Under the pieces are notes generated by a model. That model worked only from the letters and a program-made list of their open reading frames with translations. It was not told where the DNA came from and did no database searches. From Xanthobacteraceae bacterium (GTDB lineage Bacteria; Pseudomonadota; Alphaproteobacteria; Rhizobiales; Xanthobacteraceae), in assembly GCA_025929595.1 (NCBI GenBank), contig JAICQA010000096.1:1-8816 (forward strand): a stretch of 8,816 bases of DNA, given 5' to 3'. Numbering within the stretch: position 1 is the stretch's first letter; each line of letters opens with the position of its first letter. Positions 1 to 4,836 of the stretch are shown here, piece after piece. The position numbers and the translations under genes were made by a program.

Positions 1-780
1 CGGCTCAGGCGAACGGTCGACCGGAGCTTGTTCCTTCGCGGGTTGTGCAGCCTGCACGGACGGTTCGATCTTCGTTGGTTCGGGCTCCGACTGCCGCACG
101 ACTTGCTTCGGCGTTGCCTGCTCGGCTTCACGCACGGGTGCGGTAAAGGCCGCCGCGATCGCGTAGTCGTCGTTGCCGATCCGCCGCAGCGACATGCGCA
201 GCACGCCGAAGCTCAGTTCCGCTTCACCTTCGCTGCGGGCTTTGGCGAGCGCGTGATGCGAGCCCGGAATGAGATCGGTGAGGTTCATTGCGCCACCGAC
301 CAGGTTGGCGGCGGCGGCATTGGCGTGAATCTTTTTGCCGTCGGGTGCGAACAGCGCGTATGGCGCGTCCACGCCGTCGAACGCGGCGCCGGCGGCGGCC
401 GTCTGGCTCGGCGCGCCGTTCGCAGGTTCCTGCGATGTCAGGAGAAAAACGGGTTCGCGAGCATTGAGCGCGATGCGCGTGCCGGTGAGCTGGAAGGCGC
501 GGCGCGTGCCCGCCGCCTTCAGCGGCAGCGTATGGATTTGCGCTGCGCTCTCCGCCGTCTCGCTCAGATGGCGCAGCGCGCTTGCAAACGGCCCGCGTTC
601 CGCCGCGACCGCAGCCGCGACCTCGGCATGCGTGTCGGCGCGCAGCAGATTGAGTGTCGCCCGGTTCGCGAACAGCAGCCCGCCCTCGCGGTCGAGCACG
701 AGCGCGGGCTTGGCCGACGCGAAAAGCGCGCCGATCCGTTCGTCCGCGAGCAGCTCAAGCAGTCCGGGAACCTGGGTCAT
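1..780 (-). CDS. PAS-domain sensor protein, probable histidine kinase, N-terminal part (C-terminus beyond left edge)
   Basis: The frame is open for 260 codons from an ATG at 780 to the left edge, so the catalytic part is not visible. An in-frame TGA at 834-832 limits the start to this ATG or the TTG just before it; the ribosome binding site is weak. Residues about 16-105 look like a PAS fold (PALVLDREGGLLFANRATL at 25-43). A second PAS-like unit covers about 138-215 (APYALFAPDGKKIHANAAAA at 139-158). After it comes a Pro/Glu/Ala/Gln-rich linker (217-260). There is no signal peptide or membrane segment, so the sensor is cytosolic. Paired PAS units before an acidic Pro-rich linker are common in large soluble histidine kinases of Rhizobiales, including PdhS/DivL-like ones, but the kinase assignment is inference because no H-box or ATPase domain is in the window. 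It is divergent from the phasin genes. Confidence 0.7.
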   Translation of the reverse strand, partial: MTQVPGLLELLADERIGALFASAKPALVLDREGGLLFANRATLNLLRADTHAEVAAAVAAERGPFASALRHLSETAESAAQIHTLPLKAAGTRRAFQLTGTRIALNAREPVFLLTSQEPANGAPSQTAAAGAAFDGVDAPYALFAPDGKKIHANAAAANLVGGAMNLTDLIPGSHHALAKARSEGEAELSFGVLRMSLRRIGNDDYAIAAAFTAPVREAEQATPKQVVRQSEPEPTKIEPSVQAAQPAKEQAPVDRSPEP

Positions 781-903
781 CAATGGCTCGTTGGAACCGC
801 GCCGCCCCCACTGGCCCCGCGATTTAACACTTCATTCATAAATGCCGGGAAGCCGAAAATCCACGATTGCAGGGGTTTTTTGGCTTTTGTTCCGGGGGAG
901 GGT

Positions 904-920
904 TAACCCCGCGGGGGTTA
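904..920. repeat. Inverted repeat in the divergent promoter region, possible operator
   Basis: TAACCCC-GCG-GGGGTTA is a perfect 7-bp inverted repeat with a 3-bp centre. It lies between the PAS sensor gene (start 780, minus) and the first phasin gene (start 1012, plus), about 90 bp before the phasin start. It is not followed by a T run, so it does not look like an intrinsic terminator. A weaker dyad, CACGC-N4-GCGTG, follows at 936-949. The 231-bp region contains no other obvious gene. The operator role is inference from symmetry and position. Confidence 0.35.
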
Positions 921-1011
921 CAAATTGCCCGTTCTCACGCGCGAGCGTGCTACCGATCCCGCTTCCGGCGCGTTAGCCTTGAGATGTGCATAGCGGCAAC
1001 GGGAGCGCCCC

Positions 1012-1368
1012 ATGAAAACCAGCGGCTTCGAAATTCCGGCGGAAATGAAGGCCTTGGCCGAGCAGGGCATTGAGGCCACGCGGCAGGCGTTCCAAGGCTA
1101 CCTCAGCGCCACCGAGAAGGCACTTGGCGCGCTGGAAAGCTCAAGCGGCGTGCATGCGAGCACCCGCGAGGTGAGCCGCAAGGCCATGGGCTTCGCGCAG
1201 GAAAACGTCATCGATGGTTTCGCCTTCATCGACAAGCTGATGCGTGCCCGTGACGTCGAGGAGGTCGTGCGTCTTCAGACCGAGTTTGCACAGGCGCAAG
1301 CGCAGAAACTCGCAACCCAGAGCAAGGCGCTGGCCGACGCCGCCGCCCGCGCGATGAAGGTTGGCTGA
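1012..1368 (+). CDS. Phasin family protein (short, 118 aa)
   Basis: Phasins coat polyhydroxyalkanoate granules and control their size and number. This protein is small, almost wholly alpha-helical and amphipathic, and rich in Ala, Glu, Gln and Lys. It has no signal peptide or membrane segment. The N-terminal stretch (FEIPAEMKALAEQGIEATRQ, 6-25) and the central pattern AFIDKLMRARDVEEVVRLQTEF (71-92) are typical of the alphaproteobacterial phasin_2 family, in which a helix-rich core ends in an 'LQTEFAQ' segment. The ATG at 1012 is preceded by GGGAG about 9 bp upstream. The second phasin gene follows in the same direction after 122 bp. The two proteins are clearly different paralogues, and this one is the shorter. 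Family membership is fairly certain; actual granule binding is inferred from the family. Confidence 0.88.
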   Translation: MKTSGFEIPAEMKALAEQGIEATRQAFQGYLSATEKALGALESSSGVHASTREVSRKAMGFAQENVIDGFAFIDKLMRARDVEEVVRLQTEFAQAQAQKLATQSKALADAAARAMKVG

Positions 1369-1394
1369 TTTAATCTTGGTTTTTGGAACGTTTG

Positions 1395-1440
1395 TGCGTC
1401 GCAGCCGTTATTGTTGCGATGCACAATTTCTCATGATAGG
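1395..1440 (+). promoter_or_regulatory. Putative promoter and tandem TGC-N3-GCA dyads before the second phasin gene
   Basis: Two dyads of the form TGC-N3-GCA lie at 1395-1403 (TGCGTCGCA) and 1415-1423 (TGCGATGCA), with centres exactly 20 bp apart, which puts them on the same face of the helix. TTGTTG at 1411-1416 and GATAGG at 1435-1440, 18 bp apart, could serve as -35 and -10, so the second dyad overlaps the -35 and spacer. PhaR-type repressors of alphaproteobacterial phasin genes are described as binding TGC/GCA dyads, so PhaR-like repression is a reasonable inference. The -10 is weak. Confidence 0.42.
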
Positions 1441-1478
1441 TGGTGAGGACTCGCCGCCCGCCATGTGCGCAACTTGCC

Positions 1479-1484
1479 AGGGAG
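1479..1484 (+). promoter_or_regulatory. Ribosome binding site that fixes the second phasin start
   Basis: AGGGAG lies 6 bp before the ATG at 1491. It supports this start over an in-frame ATG at 1440, which would add a 17-residue Arg/Pro-rich leader unlike phasins. Confidence 0.75.
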
Positions 1485-1490
1485 CCAGCC

Positions 1491-1964
1491 ATGCCCGACA
1501 TCGAAACCTCCACCCGTGAAGTAAAAGACAACATCAGAAAAACCGCCCGCACCGCCAAGGTCGAGGGCGAAAAGTTTGAGGCCGCCGCCCCGCAGTTTCC
1601 GGAGTATTTCCGCGAACTCACCGAGAAGGGCGTCGAACAGGCGAAGGAAAACTACGCCCGCCTGCGCAACGCCGCGGAAGGCGCGACCGACATGGTCGAG
1701 GACAGCTATCTGACGGCCACGCGCGGCGCGACCGAGTTCAATCTCAAGGCCATCGAAGCGCTCCGCAGCAACGTGAATTCAAGCTTCGACTACGCCCGCG
1801 AACTGCTGGCGGCGAAGTCGCTTTCCGAAGCGCTCGAACTCTCGGCCGCCCACATGCGTCAGCAGTTCGAGACGCTGTCCGATCAGGCCAAGGAATTCTC
1901 CGCGCTCGCCCGCAAGGTCGCGACCGACACCGCCGCTTCCGGCAAGAATTTTCGGATCAATTAA
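1491..1964 (+). CDS. Phasin family protein (157 aa)
   Basis: This protein closely resembles the standard phasin of Bradyrhizobium and its relatives. After a variable polar head (1-30), the segment AAPQFPEYFRELTEKGVEQA (32-51) is the family hallmark. It is followed by KENYARLRNAAEGATDMVEDSY, a central helix containing NLKAIEALRSNVNSSFDYARELLAAKSL, and the helical tail with MRQQFETLSDQAKEFSALARKV. It is all helical, soluble and lacks a signal peptide. It binds polyhydroxyalkanoate granules and probably oligomerises. The start was chosen by the AGGGAG site at 1479-1484. A strong terminator directly after the stop ends the unit, and the putative promoter in the 122-bp gap allows expression separate from the first phasin gene. 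No polymer synthase or depolymerase gene is in the window. The family call is nearly certain. Confidence 0.95.
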   Translation: MPDIETSTREVKDNIRKTARTAKVEGEKFEAAAPQFPEYFRELTEKGVEQAKENYARLRNAAEGATDMVEDSYLTATRGATEFNLKAIEALRSNVNSSFDYARELLAAKSLSEALELSAAHMRQQFETLSDQAKEFSALARKVATDTAASGKNFRIN

Positions 1965-1984
1965 GGATCCGCTTCAACGGCGTG

Positions 1985-2012
1985 AAAAAGCCCGGCTCCG
2001 GCCGGGCTTTTT
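1985..2012 (+). terminator. Intrinsic terminator after the second phasin gene
   Basis: AAAAAGCCCGGC and GCCGGGCTTTTT form a perfect 12-bp stem around a TCCG loop, ending in five T. It begins 20 bp after the phasin stop and 58 bp before tRNA-His. The A/T ends make it potentially active on both strands, but no minus-strand gene ends here. Confidence 0.93.
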
Positions 2013-2027
2013 GCGATCAGGCGGCGC

Positions 2028-2056
2028 TTGAACCGCCCCGGATTTGCTCCTAGTTT
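2028..2056 (+). promoter_or_regulatory. Putative promoter of tRNA-His
   Basis: TTGAAC (2028-2033) and TAGTTT (2051-2056) are separated by exactly 17 bp. They lie between the phasin terminator and the tRNA. A start about 7 bp after the -10 would give a leader of only some 7 nt before tRNA base 1 at 2070. The GC-rich stretch GCGGCC right after the -10 resembles the discriminator of stringently controlled stable RNA promoters. Both hexamers match the consensus only partly. Confidence 0.45.
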
Positions 2057-2069
2057 GCGGCCATCTCGT

Positions 2070-2146
2070 GCAGCTGTAGCTCAGTTGGTTAGAGCGCCGG
2101 TCTGTGGAACCGGAGGTCGGTGGTTCGACCCCACCCAGCTGTACCA
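2070..2146 (+). tRNA. tRNA-His (anticodon GTG), CCA encoded
   Basis: A full cloverleaf can be drawn. The acceptor stem is GCAGCTG/CAGCTGT, the D stem GCTC/GAGC, the anticodon stem CCGGT/ACCGG with loop CTGTGGA (anticodon GTG at 2104-2106), and the T stem GGTGG/CCACC with loop TTCGACC. CCA is encoded at 2144-2146. The acceptor end is not that of most bacteria: the base before G1 is T rather than G, the first pair is G1-U72, and the discriminator is A73. This is the known alphaproteobacterial form of tRNA-His, which works with an altered histidyl-tRNA synthetase. No terminator separates the tRNA from the HTH gene 35 bp downstream, so the tRNA may be cut from a joint transcript. Confidence 0.97.
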
Positions 2147-2160
2147 TTCTCCTTAATCCA

Positions 2161-2172
2161 CGCTTGCAAGCG
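2161..2172. repeat. Perfect 12-bp palindrome before the HTH gene, possible operator
   Basis: CGCTTG-CAAGCG is a perfect palindrome with no spacer, between the tRNA 3' end (2146) and the HTH gene start (2182). Its last base is the first of the GGAAGGTGA ribosome binding region. It lacks a loop and a T run, so it is not a terminator. A symmetric site directly before a gene for a small DNA-binding protein suggests autoregulation, which is inference. Confidence 0.4.
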
Positions 2173-2181
2173 GAAGGTGAC

Positions 2182-2487
2182 ATGAGCGGGACCGTCACCG
2201 GAAAGCAGATTGCTGCCGGTCGCGTCCTTGCCGGCATCAGCCGCGCGAAACTCTCGCTGCGCTCCGGCGTATCCGAAGCCGACCTCCGGCTCATGGAAGC
2301 GAACGATGTCTCGCCCGGCGGACCGGACGTTCAGGCCGTCCGCGTCGCGCTCGAGCAGTTCGGCGTCGTCTTCATCCCGGAAAACGGCGGCGGTGCGGGC
2401 GTGCGGTTGAAATTCAACCGCAGCGAGGTCAAGCAGATCCGGCGCCTCGAAGGCGAGGGCGGCACCGTCGCGGATGACGACGTCTGA
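2182..2487 (+). CDS. Small XRE-like helix-turn-helix DNA-binding protein (101 aa)
   Basis: Residues about 6-44 form a Cro/CI-type helix-turn-helix: GKQIAAGRVLAGISRAKLSL, then RSGVSEADLRLMEAND, which aligns with the common 'R.LLGWSQEELARRSGVS..TI..lE' pattern. The following part (VRVALEQFGVVFIPENGGGA, 54-73) is a tail often found in short alphaproteobacterial regulators of this type, in which the helix after the HTH leads into a 'gv.FI..nGgGpGVRLR' strand. The end (74-101) is charged and ends in an acidic DDDV. It probably acts as a cytosolic dimer. The ATG at 2182 is preceded by AAGGTGA; the frame is open upstream into the tRNA, but that part is not coding. The aldo/keto reductase gene converges on it with a 10-bp gap. 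Its target is unknown; the palindrome in its own leader is a candidate. Confidence 0.85.
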   Translation: MSGTVTGKQIAAGRVLAGISRAKLSLRSGVSEADLRLMEANDVSPGGPDVQAVRVALEQFGVVFIPENGGGAGVRLKFNRSEVKQIRRLEGEGGTVADDDV

Positions 2488-2497
2488 CTGCGCCGCC

Positions 2498-3472
2498 TTA
2501 TACCTGCACCTTCTTCATCATCTCGGTCGGATAGCGCTCGCCCGCCGCGGCGCCCGGCGGGACGGCTGCGTTCAGGCGCGCGATGTCTTCGGACGAGAGC
2601 TTGATGGCGAGCGCGCCACTGTTCTCCTCGAGCCGCTCCATGCGCTTGGTGCCCGGGATCGGCACGATGTCCGTGCCCTGTGCGAGCAGCCAGGCGAGCA
2701 CGAGCTGCGACGCCTTGACCTTCTTCTCCGCCGCGATCGCCTCGATCTTCTCGACGATCTTGCGATTCTGCGTGAAGTTCTGGCCCTGATAGCGCGGATG
2801 GATATTGCGCCGGTCGTTCTTGCCGATCTCGTCGAGCGACTTCGTGGCGCCCGTGAGGATGCCGCGGCCGAGCGGCGCATAGGCGACGAAGGAAGTGCCG
2901 AGTTCGCGCGTTGTTTGCAGCGTATCCTCGGCGACATCTCGATAGAGCAGCGAATACTCGGTCTGCAATGCGGCGATGGGATGGATCTTGGCCGCGCGGC
3001 GGATCGTGTCCGGGTGTGCCTCCGAAAGACCGAGTGCGCGCACCTTGCCCTGTTCGACCAGCTTTGCCATCGCACCGACCGTCTCTTCGATCGGCACATT
3101 CGGATCGACGCGGTGCTGGTAATAGAGATCGATCGTATCGATGCCGAGCCGTTTCAGGCTCGCGTCGCACGCGCTCATGACATATTCAGGCCGGCCGTCG
3201 ACGACGCCCTTGCCGATCACATTGCCGAACTTGGTGGCGAGCACGACCTTCTCGCGACGATCCCGGATCGCCTTGCCGACCAGCTCTTCATTGTGGCCGT
3301 TGCCGTAAATGTCCGCCGTGTCGATGAAATTGATGCCCGTATCGATGGCGCGGTGAATGACGGCGGTGGACTCCTTGTCGTCGCTGTCGCCATAGACGCC
3401 CGACATCGACATGCAGCCGAGTCCGATTGCCGAAACCTTCAGGCCGCTCTTGCCCAGCATGCGCTCCGCCAT
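2498..3472 (-). CDS. Aldo/keto reductase (AKR13-like)
   Basis: This is an NADPH-dependent reductase of aldehydes and ketones with a TIM-barrel fold, cytosolic, 324 aa, full length. The catalytic tetrad can be seen: Asp51 and Tyr56 in FIDTADIYGNGHNE, Lys81 in LATKFG, and His120 in LYYQHRVD. The N-terminus (GLGCMSMSGVYGDSDDKES, 17-35) and the cofactor segment IPGTKRMERLEEN (272-284) are typical of the YakC/perakine-reductase-like group (AKR13), as are GLSEAHPDTIRRA (148-160) and AYAPLGRGILTG (198-209). The ATG at 3472 has a strong GGAGGAG site at 3484-3478. It is divergent from the exported protein gene across 139 bp and converges on the HTH gene. The physiological substrate cannot be read from the sequence; members act on a wide range of carbonyls, including toxic aldehydes. 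Confidence 0.95.
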   Translation of the reverse strand: MAERMLGKSGLKVSAIGLGCMSMSGVYGDSDDKESTAVIHRAIDTGINFIDTADIYGNGHNEELVGKAIRDRREKVVLATKFGNVIGKGVVDGRPEYVMSACDASLKRLGIDTIDLYYQHRVDPNVPIEETVGAMAKLVEQGKVRALGLSEAHPDTIRRAAKIHPIAALQTEYSLLYRDVAEDTLQTTRELGTSFVAYAPLGRGILTGATKSLDEIGKNDRRNIHPRYQGQNFTQNRKIVEKIEAIAAEKKVKASQLVLAWLLAQGTDIVPIPGTKRMERLEENSGALAIKLSSEDIARLNAAVPPGAAAGERYPTEMMKKVQV

Positions 3473-3611
3473 TGCCGCTCCTCCACAAATTCGGCCGGAG
3501 TCCTAGCAGCGCCGTCCGGGTAAGCACAACAGCGTGATCGGACGGGCGCGGTCCCACGGAAGTTTTGACACAGAGCGGGGTTAGCGTCGTGGAGAAGCCA
3601 GGGAGGCCGTC

Positions 3612-4247
3612 ATGCGCCGGCACAAAAGCCGTCTTCCGTTTCGTCTAGCAGTCGTCGCGTTCGCGGCCTTCGCCGCTGCCGTTTTCGTGTCCGATGCGTT
3701 CGCGCAGCAGCCACCGGTGCGCGTGCGCGCCGAAATCGTCAAGATCGACGGCAACAAGCTGTTCGTCAAAGCGCGCGACGGGGCGGAGTTGACGATCAAC
3801 GTGCCAGACAATGTCGCGGTGTCCGGCATCGTCAAGATTCCGCTGAGCGATGTGAAACCCGGCTCCTATATCGGCGTATCCGCCTTGCCGGAGCCGGACG
3901 GCAGCCAAAATGCGCTGCACGTCCACATTTTCCCCGAAGCCTTGCGTGGCGTGGCCGAAGGGCACAGCGTGTGGGATGTGCGGCCGGGCTCGACCATGAC
4001 GAATGCGACGGTGGATCAGATCACCGCCGTCGGCGAGGGCCGCACGCTCACGGTCAAATACAAGGACGGCGAAAAGAAAATCGTTGTGCCGGCCGAGACG
4101 CCGATCGTGACCTATCTGCCCGGCGCGCGCGACGAGTTGAAGCCCGGCGCGAAGATCTTCATCGTCGCCGCGCAGCGACAGCCCGACGGCAGCCTGAACG
4201 CCGCGCGCATCAGCGTCGGCCGCGACGGACTGACGCCGCCGATGTGA
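3612..4247 (+). CDS. Exported protein with two beta-rich repeats (DUF5666-like), function unknown
   Basis: The protein has 211 residues. Residues 1-31 are a signal peptide: basic start MRRHKSR, a hydrophobic stretch with AVVAFAAFAAAVF, and a cleavage site near AFA-QQ, so it is probably periplasmic. The mature part contains two related units, about 38-107 and 131-203. Each has an opening strand (AEIVKIDGNKLFVK; DQITAVGEGRTLTVKY), a central 'KPG..I.V.A' segment (VKPGSYIGVSA; LKPGAKIFIVAA) and a closing 'PDGS.NA..' turn (PDGSQNALHVHI; PDGSLNAARISV). This resembles the small beta-barrel of DUF5666-type proteins. The linker VWDVRPGSTMTNATVD (120-135) is characteristic of rhizobial homologues. AGGGAGG at 3600-3606 supports the start. 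It converges on the methyltransferase-like gene with 6 bp between them. It has no catalytic motif; a binding or scaffolding role is a guess. Confidence 0.85.
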   Translation: MRRHKSRLPFRLAVVAFAAFAAAVFVSDAFAQQPPVRVRAEIVKIDGNKLFVKARDGAELTINVPDNVAVSGIVKIPLSDVKPGSYIGVSALPEPDGSQNALHVHIFPEALRGVAEGHSVWDVRPGSTMTNATVDQITAVGEGRTLTVKYKDGEKKIVVPAETPIVTYLPGARDELKPGAKIFIVAAQRQPDGSLNAARISVGRDGLTPPM

Positions 4248-4253
4248 AACGCG

Positions 4254-4820
4254 CTATTTCTTGCGGAACACGGCGAGGGTCTTGTAGAGGCCCTCGTCGG
4301 TCACCGGCGCTTCCTTCGACCATTTTTCGACGAGCGGTCCTGCCTGATCGTAGGCCATCGATTTCGTATAGAAGAAAATATAGCCGCCCGGCTTCGTGTG
4401 CTCGGTGAGCAGGTCGACCATCTGCCGGTCGGTCATGCCGCCATAGGATTCGTTTTCCGGTCCCCTGAACTCGCACACATGCGGCAGGCAGACGGCGTCG
4501 AACATCGGCAGCAGCCGCTTCTCGAGGAGATATATGTCTCCGAAAAAAGCCTTGTAGGTTTTCGTGACCGCCGGCCGCTCGAGCGCAAGCTTCGTATAGG
4601 CATCGATCTCCTCGACCGACGCGGTGATCGCGAGCACGGCGTTGTTCGATCCGTTCTCCGCGCAACGCACGCCGACATGGTGATGTGTGCCGGTGCCGAA
4701 GTGGAAGATCGTGCCGTTCTTGATCTTCTTCTCTTCGAGGAAATCGGTGAAATGCACGTCGCACGGGCACACGTCGACGTCGAGGTCCCAGCCGCCGACG
4801 TAATAAGCAAGTTTACTCAC
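4254..4820 (-). CDS. Methyltransferase-like (Rossmann-fold) protein with a His-rich motif
   Basis: The protein has 188 residues from a GTG start. It follows the order of class I SAM-dependent methyltransferases: a glycine-rich motif I (GTIFHFGTGTHHHVG, 36-50), a second strand (AVLAITAS, 61-68), an acidic patch before DIYLLEKRLLPMFDAVCLPH (95-114, motif IV region) and a late strand (TKPGGYIFFYTKS, 142-154). Motif I is odd in having three His (46-48) after GTGT. There are five Cys (18, 20, 53, 111, 116), including a CPC at 18-20. Enzyme activity and substrate are unknown, and the SAM-binding assignment is inference from the pattern. The gene begins 16 bp after the stop of the ABC transporter gene, so the two are probably one operon. 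The frame extends upstream to 4919, but that part lies in the transporter gene and reads as Arg-rich, non-protein-like sequence. Confidence 0.82.
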   Translation of the reverse strand: MSKLAYYVGGWDLDVDVCPCDVHFTDFLEEKKIKNGTIFHFGTGTHHHVGVRCAENGSNNAVLAITASVEEIDAYTKLALERPAVTKTYKAFFGDIYLLEKRLLPMFDAVCLPHVCEFRGPENESYGGMTDRQMVDLLTEHTKPGGYIFFYTKSMAYDQAGPLVEKWSKEAPVTDEGLYKTLAVFRKK

Positions 4821-4823
4821 GTT

Positions 4824-4831
4824 CTCCCCCT
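4824..4831 (-). promoter_or_regulatory. Ribosome binding site that fixes the GTG start at 4820
   Basis: On the minus strand AGGGGGAG lies 3 bp before GTG (AGGGGG core 5 bp before it), within the 16-bp gap after the transporter stop. It favours this GTG over upstream ATG codons that overlap the transporter gene. Confidence 0.7.
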
Positions 4832-4836
4832 GGCGT

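Noticed and set aside
823..838. CtrA-like site (TTAA-N7-TTAA) before the PAS sensor gene
   Set aside because: Only the first TTAA half is present; the second position reads TTCA. This is too weak to claim cell-cycle control.
28..906. Long plus-strand open frame (292 codons) opposite the PAS sensor gene
   Set aside because: It is rich in Arg, Cys and Gly with no recognisable domain, while the minus strand gives a PAS-like protein with normal composition. It is a GC-rich antisense shadow.
2104..2181. N-terminal extension of the HTH gene into the tRNA
   Set aside because: The frame happens to be open through the tRNA anticodon and T arms. The ATG at 2182 has a good ribosome binding site and starts the conserved protein.
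2488..2497. Bidirectional terminator between the convergent HTH and aldo/keto reductase genes
   Set aside because: The gap is only 10 bp and holds no hairpin with a T run.
2474..3523. Plus-strand open frame of 349 codons over the aldo/keto reductase gene
   Set aside because: The minus strand encodes a full aldo/keto reductase with its catalytic tetrad. The plus frame has no family features and starts inside the HTH gene.
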